Shown here one piece after another: positions 5,913 through 13,863 of a DNA stretch of 15,925 nucleotides (the stretch's first letter is position 1; each line of letters begins with the position of its first letter). The position numbers and the translations under genes were made by a program. Location of the stretch: NCBI GenBank assembly GCA_007118235.1, contig SKRY01000353.1:1-15925 (forward strand), written 5' to 3'. This DNA comes from Candidatus Hydrogenedentota bacterium. Lineage in GTDB: Bacteria > Hydrogenedentota > Hydrogenedentia > Hydrogenedentales > SLHB01. The notes under the pieces are model-generated. The model was not told the origin of the DNA. It saw only the letters and a program-made list of their open reading frames with translations, and did not search any database.

Positions 5913-7331
5913 ATGGCTTCAGAAGAACCGAATCCATGGGAAATCGCGCAACAGCGGTTGCAAAATGTATTGGATGAACACAGTTACAAGAATTGGTTTT
6001 CTCAAACACGCTTGCAGTCCTGCGACAACGGGACGGTGGTTGTCTCGGTTCCGAGCCGGTTTTTCGCGGAGTGGCTTCGCGACCATTATCTAGAAACCGT
6101 GACGGAGTGTCTTCGAGATGTGGTCCCCGACTTCGAGCAAGTCCGCTTCGAGCCCTTGAGCGACGCGGTCGACGTGTCCCTCAAGGAGCAGAACCCGGCC
6201 AGTCGCAAGACCTCCGATGCGGCTCCCCGGCGGCAATCCGCTGGCGCCTCCGTATCCCCCGTTCGCCGGGAAGGCAATGAGCTGCGTCCCCCCAAACGGG
6301 GTGTGTTCGAAGGATTCAACATCCGCTATTCGTTCGAGCATTTCGTGGTGGGGGCCGGCAATCGCTTTGCTCATGCGGCGGCTAGGGCGGTCGCCGACTC
6401 GCCCGCGCGGGCCTACAACCCTCTGTTTCTTTATGGGCGGACCGGCTTGGGCAAGACCCATCTCATGCAGGCCATCGGACAAGAAGTGCTCAAGAAACGG
6501 CCCGGCGCGAACATAGCGTACGTCTCGTCGGAGCAATTCACCAATCAGCTCATTGAGAGTATTGCGCGCAAATCCACGCAACGATTCCGTAACAAGTACC
6601 GCAAGGCGGACATCCTTCTCATCGACGATATTCACTTCATCGCGGGCAAGGAGGCGACTCAAGAGGAGTTTTTCCACACCTTCAACGCCCTCTTTGACAT
6701 GCATAAGCAGATTGTATTGTCCAGCGATCGGCAACCCAAGGACATCAAAGGAGTGGAGGAGCGCCTGATATCACGGTTTGAATGGGGATTGGTGACGGAT
6801 ATCCAGCCGCCCGACCTCGAAACGCGGGTCGCCATCCTCCAGAACAAGGCCATCCAGGAAAACGCCACCATCCCACAGGATGTCCCGCAGTTCATCGCCC
6901 GCCATATCACGAACAACATTCGTGAACTCGAAGGCGCCCTGATCACCGTGATCGCATACAGCAAATTGACCCAGCGTGAGATTACCCAAAGCCTTGTCGA
7001 GGAAGTATTGCGTGACATGATTGGGCGCGAGAGCATCAAGCCCATCACGATCGACGCCGTTCAACGGGCCGTTGCGGAGCATTTCGACGTACGCATCTCC
7101 GACCTCCGGGGCTCAAGCCGGCAACGGCAAGTGGCGTTTCCGCGGCAAATAGCGATGTACTTGTGCAAGGAGTTGATTCCCAGTCTCTCCCTGAACGAGG
7201 TCGGCGAGGCCTTTGGCGGCCGGGACCACACCACGGTGCTGTACGCCTGCCAACGCATCACGAAAGAGGTCAAGAACAACTCCGCCACCCGGCAACTCAC
7301 CGAGAAACTGGAAAAGACTCTGCGGCCATGA
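5913..7331 (+). CDS. dnaA: Chromosomal replication initiator protein DnaA
   Basis: A 472-residue DnaA, the AAA+ ATPase that binds DnaA boxes at the origin, melts DNA and loads helicase. Domain I starts at once (NPWEIAQQRLQNVLDEHSYKNWF, to about 80), followed by a variable linker to about 137. Domain III begins RYSFEHFVVGAGNRFAHAAA. Its Walker A is GRTGLGKTH (residues 175-183, Arg in place of the common second Gly), Walker B is LLIDDIHF (Asp238/Asp239), and box VII is ERLISRFEWG. Domain IV carries the DnaA signature EVGEAFGGRDHTTV (from residue 429). The ATG at 5913 has AAGGGA seven bases upstream and matches the usual family start. The in-frame twin ATG at 5808/5811 has a better ribosome-binding site. 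dnaN is not adjacent: upstream lies the gene-poor region and downstream a convergent hydrolase gene. Confidence 0.97.
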   Translation: MASEEPNPWEIAQQRLQNVLDEHSYKNWFSQTRLQSCDNGTVVVSVPSRFFAEWLRDHYLETVTECLRDVVPDFEQVRFEPLSDAVDVSLKEQNPASRKTSDAAPRRQSAGASVSPVRREGNELRPPKRGVFEGFNIRYSFEHFVVGAGNRFAHAAARAVADSPARAYNPLFLYGRTGLGKTHLMQAIGQEVLKKRPGANIAYVSSEQFTNQLIESIARKSTQRFRNKYRKADILLIDDIHFIAGKEATQEEFFHTFNALFDMHKQIVLSSDRQPKDIKGVEERLISRFEWGLVTDIQPPDLETRVAILQNKAIQENATIPQDVPQFIARHITNNIRELEGALITVIAYSKLTQREITQSLVEEVLRDMIGRESIKPITIDAVQRAVAEHFDVRISDLRGSSRQRQVAFPRQIAMYLCKELIPSLSLNEVGEAFGGRDHTTVLYACQRITKEVKNNSATRQLTEKLEKTLRP

Positions 7332-7391
7332 CGAACAGAGGGGTTTCCTTAAGGCCGGGAAGCTACGGGGTAGATACGTGCGGTGCGCGGG

Positions 7392-7436
7392 AAAAAACAC
7401 AAGCGGGGCCTCGTTGAGCGTGGTCCCGCCTGTGTT
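7392..7436 (-). terminator. Rho-independent terminator of the FAH-family gene
   Basis: Arms 7396-7410 and 7422-7436 form a stem of 15 positions (13 Watson-Crick, one G-U, one mismatch) around an 11-base loop. On the minus strand it is followed by TTTTTT (7397-7392), ten bases past the stop of the hydrolase gene. On the plus strand the hairpin also lies just after dnaA but without a T-run, so any effect on dnaA transcripts would be weaker. Confidence 0.8.
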
Positions 7437-7445
7437 AAGAACGGA

Positions 7446-8348
7446 TTATGGCGCGGTCTCGGCTTCCACGGGGTTGCTGAGCGTGCCGATGGGCGGAATG
7501 GTCACCTCCACGTGATCGCCCGGCGCCAGGGACGCAATCCCCTCGGGCGTGCCCGTGGCGATGAGATCCCCGGGTTCCAGGGTGATGTACTGTGTGATGT
7601 AGGCAATTAACGTGGGAATGTCAAAGATGAGGTGGCGGGTGTTGCTTTGTTGCCGGATTTCGCCATTCACGCGCACTTCAAGGTCCACTTCCACGGGATC
7701 CGCCAAAGCGTCCGCCAATAGCAAGACCGGTCCCATGGGGCAGAACGTATCCAGGCTCTTCGACAGGAACCACGGCAATCCCTTCTGCATGTCGCGCTGC
7801 TGCATGTCGCGGGAAGTGACGTCGTTCACGATCGTGTACCCCGCCACGCAGTCCCGCGCGTTTTCCCGGCGCATATCCTTGGCCCGTTTCCCTATCACGA
7901 CAGCCAATTCCCCTTCATGGTCAACACGGCCGTATGCCTCGCGAATGCGTATCGGATTACCAGGACCCACGCAAGCCTCGGGCGACTTACCGAAAAGCAC
8001 CGGTTGCTTGGGCGCTTCATGACCGGTTTCCGCGGCGTGAGCGCTGTAGTTGCGGCCGATGCACAGAATCTTTCCAGGGCGGTGCGGCTGAAGGCAAACG
8101 GGCTCGCTGGCCAAGGCGAACCGCTCCATGAGTCCGCTTTCGCGCAGCAGGGACACGACGGGCTCCAGGTCTTCGCTGGAAACCATGCCCTTGGCTAGCA
8201 TCTGTCCCACATCGCTCACGATGGGTCCTGGCGTCCGTTGCGCCAACAGGTGATATGTCTGATACGCCAAGGTGAAGTCTATCCATTGGCCGCCGCACTC
8301 AAGTGCTACATAGGTTCCTGTTGTTCCCTGGGCTGTTGCTAGCTTCAT
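7446..8348 (-). CDS. Fumarylacetoacetate hydrolase (FAH) family protein
   Basis: A 300-residue cytosolic enzyme of the FAH superfamily, metal-dependent C-C hydrolases, decarboxylases and isomerases acting on 2-oxo acids such as acylpyruvates. After a variable N-terminal region (1-90), the core begins with KILCIGRNYSAHAAETG. The metal ligands are Glu145 and Glu147 in DHEGELAVVIG and Asp176 in IVNDVTSRDMQ. SKSLDTFCPMGP and the C-terminal GDLIATGTPEGI complete the signature. Length and layout fit the bacterial acylpyruvase/HpcE-type group. The substrate is not predictable, as no catabolic neighbours are present. The ATG at 8348 has AAGGAG seven bases upstream. It has its own extended -10 promoter and a strong terminator, so it is probably monocistronic. 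Confidence 0.93.
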   Translation of the reverse strand: MKLATAQGTTGTYVALECGGQWIDFTLAYQTYHLLAQRTPGPIVSDVGQMLAKGMVSSEDLEPVVSLLRESGLMERFALASEPVCLQPHRPGKILCIGRNYSAHAAETGHEAPKQPVLFGKSPEACVGPGNPIRIREAYGRVDHEGELAVVIGKRAKDMRRENARDCVAGYTIVNDVTSRDMQQRDMQKGLPWFLSKSLDTFCPMGPVLLLADALADPVEVDLEVRVNGEIRQQSNTRHLIFDIPTLIAYITQYITLEPGDLIATGTPEGIASLAPGDHVEVTIPPIGTLSNPVEAETAP

Positions 8349-8413
8349 ATCCGTCTCCTTGCCTCAACGGCATCGATATTGGGGCCTTTATGGAAGGCTT
8401 GATTGAGAAAGGG

Positions 8414-8422
8414 AGTATAGCA
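8414..8422 (-). promoter_or_regulatory. Extended -10 promoter for the FAH-family gene
   Basis: On the minus strand TGC-TATACT forms an extended -10 element with no good -35 hexamer. Transcription would start near 8407, about 60 bases before the ATG. Confidence 0.45.
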
Positions 8423-8521
8423 AAAGGGAACGCAACGGCCCTATCCGGCGATTGAGACGTACCTCATTCCTTCGTCACACGGCCAGCGCTGGATTCTCCG
8501 CGTTCCAAACAGTGACGCCAG

Positions 8522-9622
8522 TTAACGGCCGGGGGAAGGATCTTCCTTGTCAACGCTGACCCCGCGTTCGATGAGGCCCGCGGCAAGGACCACCCCCTCT
8601 TCATCGTATAGAACCGCCCATTGACCGGGCGCCACGGCCCGCTCCGGCTTCCCGAACACAACTTCCAGCCCCTCCTCAGTGATCTGGGCCATAGCGGGCG
8701 CGGGATTATGGTTGTAGCGAATCTGCGCGTAACACGGGAAACTTCGGCCCGGGTTTTCCAGGGCGCCCCAGATTACCTCGGAAGTGATGAGCTTTTGGAA
8801 GTAGGTCTCTTCGGCGTAACCCACCACCACGGCATTGCGCGCGGCGTCAAGCTCCAACACGTACAGCGGCCGCGGCGCGGCGATGCCCAGGCCCTTGCGT
8901 TGACCCACGGTGTAGTGCATCAACCCTTTGTGCTGGCCCAACACCTCGCCCGCGCGGTTCACGATGGGGCCGGGTTCGCCAGGCCCAGTGCGCTCCAAGA
9001 TAAAACGGCGGTAGTCATCGTCCGGCACGAAGCATATCTCTTGGCTTTCGGCCTTGCCAGCGGTGAGTAAGCCGAGGGATCGGGCTTTTTCACGCACTTC
9101 TTCCTTGGTGTATTCACCAAGGGGAAATCGAATCCGGCGAAGCTGGTCTTGCCGGAGGCCGGCCAGCGCGTAACTCTGATCCTTGGCGAGGTAGCGCCCC
9201 CGCCTTACCGCCACGCGGCCATTGCGCTCCACCGTGCGCACGTAATGACCCGTGGCGAAGCAGTCAGCCCCATGGGCCATGGCTTCTTGAAGCAGCGCCC
9301 CGAACTTCACCTTCCGGTTGCAGCGGAAACAAGGATTGGGGGTTCGGCCGGCGAGATACTCTGCAATGAAGTCTCGGATGACGTCCCGTTGGAAGCGATC
9401 CTCGTAGCTGGCCACGTAATGCGGGATGCCCAGCCCATCGGCCACCCGGCGGGCATCGGCGGCCGCATCGGCCGACGCGGCCGTGACATGCATGGTCATC
9501 CCAATGACGTCGTATCCTTGCTCAAGGAGCAGCGCCGCCGCGACGGAACTATCCACCCCGCCACTCATGGCGGCGCACACCGTTGGCTTATCCGGCGGTG
9601 TTGTCTGGTTCGATTGTGTCAA
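8522..9622 (-). CDS. mnmA: tRNA-specific 2-thiouridylase MnmA
   Basis: A 366-residue MnmA, which thiolates U34 at C2 in tRNA for Lys, Glu and Gln using ATP and relayed persulfide sulfur. The PP-loop SGGVDSS (residues 20-26) binds ATP. Cys101 in NPCFRCNRKVKFG and Cys197 in SQEICFVPDDDYRRF are the two catalytic cysteines. Cys98 makes the first site a CxxC, a common bacterial variant. HYTVGQRKGLG and the C-terminal barrel are present. The start is TTG at 9622; no in-frame ATG lies upstream, and the next in-frame start candidates are GTG (residue 15) and ATG (residue 19), too close to the PP-loop. The AGAGGG upstream is about 11 bases away, rather far. It lies 59 bases downstream of a 64-residue gene on the same strand and is probably cotranscribed with it. 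Confidence 0.97.
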   Translation of the reverse strand: MTQSNQTTPPDKPTVCAAMSGGVDSSVAAALLLEQGYDVIGMTMHVTAASADAAADARRVADGLGIPHYVASYEDRFQRDVIRDFIAEYLAGRTPNPCFRCNRKVKFGALLQEAMAHGADCFATGHYVRTVERNGRVAVRRGRYLAKDQSYALAGLRQDQLRRIRFPLGEYTKEEVREKARSLGLLTAGKAESQEICFVPDDDYRRFILERTGPGEPGPIVNRAGEVLGQHKGLMHYTVGQRKGLGIAAPRPLYVLELDAARNAVVVGYAEETYFQKLITSEVIWGALENPGRSFPCYAQIRYNHNPAPAMAQITEEGLEVVFGKPERAVAPGQWAVLYDEEGVVLAAGLIERGVSVDKEDPSPGR

Positions 9623-9681
9623 ATGCCTGACAACCCTCTTGAGATTAGCGGCGAATCGCGGTCTTGCCGGCTACCGCTGTT

Positions 9682-9876
9682 CTACCGCACGTCGGCTTCG
9701 AACCATTTCAACCATCCCATCATGCCCTTGGTTTGCTTCAACATGGTGGCTTTTAGTCCCAGCGTGCGAAGCTTCTCCTTTGCTTCCTGCCGGGACTTGG
9801 CCACGACCACACCGCCCACGAAGGACTTTTCTTCCTCACCTTCGGCTCGAATCGCGTGATACTCATAGGTGGGCAT
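9682..9876 (-). CDS. Orphan 64-residue protein resembling the N-terminus of GspF/PilC
   Basis: The protein begins MPTYEYHAIRAEGEEE and continues with VAKSRQEAKEKLRTLGLKATML. This follows the opening of type II secretion GspF and type IV pilus PilC proteins (Y-x-Y-x-A, a Gly turn, then A-x-S-x-x-x-A-x-x-x-L-x-x-x-G). Unlike those, it stops after 64 residues and lacks the helical and membrane domains. The start at 9876 is supported by AAGGGAA about nine bases upstream; a GTG 21 bases earlier lies beyond that site. It is the first gene before mnmA, with its own promoter. The MPTYEY start also recalls FmdB zinc-ribbon proteins, but the CxxC motifs are missing. It has no GspF neighbour, so a stand-alone role is likely; the function is unknown. 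Confidence 0.7.
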   Translation of the reverse strand: MPTYEYHAIRAEGEEEKSFVGGVVVAKSRQEAKEKLRTLGLKATMLKQTKGMMGWLKWFEADVR

Positions 9877-9992
9877 GCTGCAATTCCCTTCCCGCACTCA
9901 TTCCGCGCTGTGAACGCGAATTCCTCCTCGACACGGTCCCTTACCTAACCCTTTGCGATTATGGGAGACGCCAGTTGGCCTCCGCCGTGTTT

Positions 9993-10021
9993 ATAGTACC
10001 ACGCCATACTGGACAGACCAA
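9993..10021 (-). promoter_or_regulatory. Promoter for the GspF-like small gene and mnmA
   Basis: On the minus strand TTGGTC (10021-10016) and TACTAT (9998-9993) are separated by 17 bases. Transcription would start near 9986, about 110 bases before the small gene. A second -10-like TATAAT is at 10058-10053 without a matching -35. Confidence 0.4.
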
Positions 10022-10108
10022 CTTCGCGCCATATAGAGGTCGCAGTAAACACATTATATGTACTAGATGGTGTCTCGCGTGGTTCGAGGCCCACACTTTC
10101 CGTTCCCC

Positions 10109-10131
10109 GGGATGCAGCGATACCGCATCCC
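10109..10131. promoter_or_regulatory. Inverted repeat upstream of the DnaA-like/coiled-coil gene
   Basis: GGGATGC (10109-10115) and GCATCCC (10125-10131) are perfect 7-base arms around nine bases, ending 13 bases before the -35 hexamer. The position fits an activator or repressor site; no T-run follows, so it is not a terminator. The rest of the 333-base gap 9877-10209 holds only the two divergent promoters. Confidence 0.35.
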
Positions 10132-10144
10132 CCGCCTCGTGACA

Positions 10145-10173
10145 TTGACAGGGTATCCGGGCTGTACTAGAAT
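10145..10173 (+). promoter_or_regulatory. Consensus sigma-70 promoter for the DnaA-like/coiled-coil gene
   Basis: A perfect TTGACA (10145-10150) and TAGAAT (10168-10173) are separated by 17 bases. Transcription would start near 10180, about 30 bases before the ATG. Confidence 0.7.
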
Positions 10174-10209
10174 CAGACCAAATCACGCCCCGAAAGGTGA
10201 CCGCTTCCA

Positions 10210-13200
10210 ATGAAACATTACAGTTTTGGCGCATTCAAAACCGGCGAGTTCAACAGGTCCGCGCGCGACATGGCCTTGGCCGTGGCGGACCTACGGCCCG
10301 TTTCGCCCCTGCCGGTGGTATTGCTGGGTGAGCAAGGTTCGGGCAAGACCCATCTCTTGTGCGCCACCGTGAATCGGATTCGCGCCATGGCGCCCTCCGC
10401 CGGGTTGGCGTACATCACCGCACGCGATTTCCCCCGGGAGATTCGCGCGCTCCTCGAGGATCCCACCCCATTGCGGCGTTGCGAATCGGCTGTGTTGCTG
10501 GTGGACCAACTTGAACAGTTTCACGAGCACATCGCCGAGCTAGAGGAGGTCCTCCAGCTCTTCATGGAGCTTGGTCATCACGTGATGGTGGCCACCTCGG
10601 TTCATCCGGCCCGTCTGGCTCACCTGTCCGAGAGGTTACGGCGGCTGTTGGAGCAGGGCCAGATCGTCACGTTGCGGGCCGGAGACGGCGTAGCCTCGAG
10701 TGAAACGGACCGGCGGGAGAAAGAGGCTGAACTCACCCGGAAACAAGAAGAGATCGAGACCCTGAGGGCGCGCTTGGAGAAGGCGCGGCATGAAGGCGAG
10801 CAAGTTTCGCGTTTACGGGAACAGCTCCAAGAGGAACGCGGCGCGCGCCAGACCCTGCAGCAACAGCTCATGGCCTTGCGGCAATCCAATGAAGAGTTGA
10901 CGGCGCGGGCAACGGAACATGGCGATGATACTGCCCGCCGGGAGGCGTTGGAACGCGAGGTAGAGGAGCTTCGCGCAAACCTGGAGAACACCGCGGTCGA
11001 GGAAGCCAAGGCGCGCCATGAGGCCGATTATCTCTCCGCCCGGACCGAACGGCTCGCCCGGATTATCGAAGACAACCACAAACAGTTCGCCCAGCACAAG
11101 CAAGACCAACGCCGGCAAGTAACGGACTTGGAAGCCCGTCTGGAAGGGTATGAAGCGAGCCTGGAAGCGCTTAGGGGTGAATTGGCGAATAGCAGGGAAG
11201 AAGTAGCCCGAACGGCGCACACGCTGGAGGAGGCGCGCGCCGAGATTCAAGATGCCCGGGCCGCCACGGAGGAAGCCAACCAATCACGTCAGCGGCTGCA
11301 GAAGGATCTGGACCTTCTTCGCCAGAAGGCGGCCGGGTTGGAGGAGAAGCTCTCGGAATCCGAAACGGCCCGTGCGGAGCTTCAGCAAGAACTCGAGGCG
11401 GCTCAGCGTAGCGACGCCGTTGAAGAACGGGACCGGCTTGAACGCGAACTCAACGAGGCTAGCGGGGAACGGGATAGCGCGAAAACCGCCTTGGCGGATA
11501 TGGAGCAACGCTGCGACACGCTGGAAGCGCGGTTGACCGCCGCGGAACGGGAGCGCGAACGAAGTCACGAGGCCTTGGAAAGCGCGCGGCTCGAAATCAG
11601 TCATCTTCACTCCACTTGGATGGAGGGACAACACCGCGAGACGAAATTGGCCAAGGAGCGCGACATGGCTCAGGCCGCATTGGAGAAGACGCGCGGGCAA
11701 TGCGAGGTGCTGCAAGAATCCCTGGACGCCTTGACCACCGAACGCGACGCTCTGCAGGCCCGGTTGCATACGGAGGAGCAGCGTGCGGCCGAGACACGGC
11801 AAGCCCGCGAAACGTTGGAGTGCGAGCAGAGGAAACGTGAGCGTGAACTCGACGACATACTGCGCCGGCGCGAGGAAACGGAAGCGCGGCTGGCAGAGGT
11901 GGAGCGCGAGCGCGACGAGAATCAGCAGGCGCTGGACGTTGCCCAGGGAGAGACAGGCCGTCTCCACTCGGAGTTGGCCGAGGGACAACGGCGGGAGGCC
12001 GAATTGCGCGAGGAACGCGATCGCCTTGCGCGCAATCTCGACGGCATACAACAAGAACGGGACGAACTCCAGACCGCTCTCGAAAAAAACCTGGAAGAAT
12101 GCGGCACTCTCAAGGAATTGGTGGAAACGCTGACCAACGAACGCGACGCGGTGCAGGCTAAATTGCAAACCGCGGAGCAGTTGACCGCCGAGATGCGGGA
12201 GGTGCAGGAGGGGCTCGCGGAGGACAAACAGCAACTCCAGGATGAACTGGACACGCTAAATCAGCAGCACGAAGGGTTGCAGGATCGCGTTAGGGAACTC
12301 GAGGCGGAACGCATGGCGCTTGTGGGCCGCATCGACGAAAAGGACGGCGCCCTCAAGCAATGGAGGGAGGTCCATGACGAGCTGACGGAAGAGTGTGGCA
12401 GGCTTCGGAGAGAGCTTGAGGACGCGCGCCATCAACGCCAGGAGATGGACGAACGCCTGGTTTCGGTGAAGCGCGACTGCGATCAGCGGATGGAAGCCTT
12501 GGAGGAATCGCGCATTGAGGCGAGCCGTCTTCAAGCCGCATTGTCGGATCGCGAGCGGCGTGAAACCGAACTGTGCGAGGAAAGAGACGCGATCACGCGA
12601 GAACGCGACAATCTCCGGGATTGGTATGTCACGGCCGACGCCGAGCGGGCGCGGCTGGCGGAGGAACATGCGGCGCTGTTGGAGCAAACCGCGCGTCTTA
12701 GGGAACGACTCGCCACGGCGTTTAACATGGCGGCGGACGCGTCAGTGGCCTGTGATGGGCTTGGAAAAGCCCTGCACTTCGTTCAGGGACAGCGCGCCGC
12801 CCTAATACGCGATGTCGCGTATAGGGACACACGGCTGGCGGAATTGCAGGTCCGGTTTCGGGAAAGCGAGGACGGCCGCCATCTCCTTGAATCCACTCTC
12901 GTCACACTGCGTCACGCCGCCGAGGAGCGCCTGCAAGCGCCGGACGGCGGAGGAGTTGACACGGATCGTCTTCGTGAGGCGCTTTCCGCCGCGCGGGAGA
13001 AGGCGGACTGCCTTGAGGCGGAACTAGCCGCCATGAAGAACCGGCGCGAGATTTTGGAGCGCACCCTTGCCGCCGCACAGGAACGGCTGCGCGAATCCGC
13101 GGCCGCCTTGGAATCTTTTCGCGATGCGTTGGCCTGCGAGAAGCGGCGGGCCAACGAGTTGACCCTGGAGCGGGATAATGCCCGGAAAGAGGCTTACCAG

Positions 13201-13782
13201 TTGCTGCAACGCGCCACCGATTTAGAAACGCAACTCAACGAAGCGGCCGCGGACCGGGACGCGCTTCACGAATTGCTCAGCGAGGCCTGGGAAGCTGGGG
13301 AGGAGCTGGAACGGCGCCTTCAGGAACAGGCCAAACAGACCAAGGCGCTTGAGGATGCCCTCGCTTACCAAGACCAAGCCGCGGCCGAGGAATTGGAGGC
13401 CGTTCGCTCGGAGGCGCGCGGCGTGTCCGCCCGGCTTCACCACCTTGATGCGGCCCACCGCGTGGCCTTGGCCGGCAAACAAGCCCAGGAAGCTCTCTTA
13501 AACTCAACGCGGGAGGACTTGGAACGGACGCTAGCGTTGCTACGCGAAGCCGCCCAACATGACGAGCACGGCGAAACCAACGAACAGCTCGAGTCATCCG
13601 CTCAAGACTACGAAACCGCGCTGGAGCAACCCTCTGTGCGCATGGGAGCCGGGCGAGTGGACATGGGGCAACAGAGCGACTGGAGTACCGGCGCCGGCGA
13701 ATGGGACCAACCGCGCCCAGCGCCCATGCCGTTTGCTCCAATGCGATCCGGGGAGAACGCCTCAGGAAACCGCGGGGAATAG
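10210..13782 (+). CDS. DnaA-like ATPase core fused to a ~1000-residue coiled coil
   Basis: A 1190-residue protein. Residues 1-155 follow the core of DnaA domain III/Hda: the opening YSFGAFKTGEFNRSARDMA, Walker A GEQGSGKTH (40-48, Lys46), the strand AVLLVD (Asp99), a sensor-1-like strand VMVATS (125-130), and ERLRRLLEQGQIVTL (141-155), which aligns with DnaA box VII. The second Walker B acid is Gln100, and the arginine-finger position is Leu146 with Arg next to it. The lid, helix-turn-helix domain IV and domain I are absent. From about 165 to 1130 it is almost uninterrupted charged heptad coiled coil with internal repeats, loosened near 835-870. A polar Gly/Pro tail ends it. No signal peptide or membrane segment is seen. 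AAAGGTGA lies nine bases before the ATG. Likely cytosolic, with a structural or regulatory role in replication or chromosome organisation; the function is unknown. Confidence 0.85.
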   Translation: MKHYSFGAFKTGEFNRSARDMALAVADLRPVSPLPVVLLGEQGSGKTHLLCATVNRIRAMAPSAGLAYITARDFPREIRALLEDPTPLRRCESAVLLVDQLEQFHEHIAELEEVLQLFMELGHHVMVATSVHPARLAHLSERLRRLLEQGQIVTLRAGDGVASSETDRREKEAELTRKQEEIETLRARLEKARHEGEQVSRLREQLQEERGARQTLQQQLMALRQSNEELTARATEHGDDTARREALEREVEELRANLENTAVEEAKARHEADYLSARTERLARIIEDNHKQFAQHKQDQRRQVTDLEARLEGYEASLEALRGELANSREEVARTAHTLEEARAEIQDARAATEEANQSRQRLQKDLDLLRQKAAGLEEKLSESETARAELQQELEAAQRSDAVEERDRLERELNEASGERDSAKTALADMEQRCDTLEARLTAAERERERSHEALESARLEISHLHSTWMEGQHRETKLAKERDMAQAALEKTRGQCEVLQESLDALTTERDALQARLHTEEQRAAETRQARETLECEQRKRERELDDILRRREETEARLAEVERERDENQQALDVAQGETGRLHSELAEGQRREAELREERDRLARNLDGIQQERDELQTALEKNLEECGTLKELVETLTNERDAVQAKLQTAEQLTAEMREVQEGLAEDKQQLQDELDTLNQQHEGLQDRVRELEAERMALVGRIDEKDGALKQWREVHDELTEECGRLRRELEDARHQRQEMDERLVSVKRDCDQRMEALEESRIEASRLQAALSDRERRETELCEERDAITRERDNLRDWYVTADAERARLAEEHAALLEQTARLRERLATAFNMAADASVACDGLGKALHFVQGQRAALIRDVAYRDTRLAELQVRFRESEDGRHLLESTLVTLRHAAEERLQAPDGGGVDTDRLREALSAAREKADCLEAELAAMKNRREILERTLAAAQERLRESAAALESFRDALACEKRRANELTLERDNARKEAYQLLQRATDLETQLNEAAADRDALHELLSEAWEAGEELERRLQEQAKQTKALEDALAYQDQAAAEELEAVRSEARGVSARLHHLDAAHRVALAGKQAQEALLNSTREDLERTLALLREAAQHDEHGETNEQLESSAQDYETALEQPSVRMGAGRVDMGQQSDWSTGAGEWDQPRPAPMPFAPMRSGENASGNRGE
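11572..12612 (+). repeat. Three diverged repeats inside the coiled coil
   Basis: Three segments of about 39 residues share the frame A-L-E/D-x-x-x-x-E-x-x-x-L-x-x...R-E-x-x-L-x-x-E-R-D. They start at residue 455 (ALESARLEISHLHS), 574 (ALDVAQGETGRLHS) and 763 (ALEESRIEASRLQA). A second pair (ALEKTRGQCEVL and ALEKNLEECGTL) follows the first two in the same order. The coiled coil therefore seems to have grown by duplication of a block of about 120 residues. Confidence 0.55.
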
Positions 13783-13863
13783 ACGCGGCTCGGGTATCCA
13801 CTCGCTAGCTGCCCGGGACACAATTGATAAGGACGCGGACCACGTGTTTTGGCGGAAGTTCAC

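Noticed and set aside
8482..8491. CCAGCGCTGG palindrome between mnmA and the FAH gene
   Set aside because: Ten-base GC-rich palindromes are expected in such DNA; there is no T-run and no promoter beside it.
9682..9876. FmdB-family zinc-ribbon protein
   Set aside because: The MPTYEY start fits, but the CxxC pairs that define the family are absent and the rest follows GspF/PilC instead.
11284..12234. 316-residue minus-strand frame rich in Leu, Phe and Gln
   Set aside because: It is the antisense of the Glu/Arg/Leu-rich coiled coil; its repeat-like look is inherited from the heptads on the other strand.
10210..13782. SMC, Rad50 or myosin-like protein
   Set aside because: There is no C-terminal ATPase half or signature motif and no hinge; the N-terminal motifs follow DnaA rather than ABC or motor ATPases.
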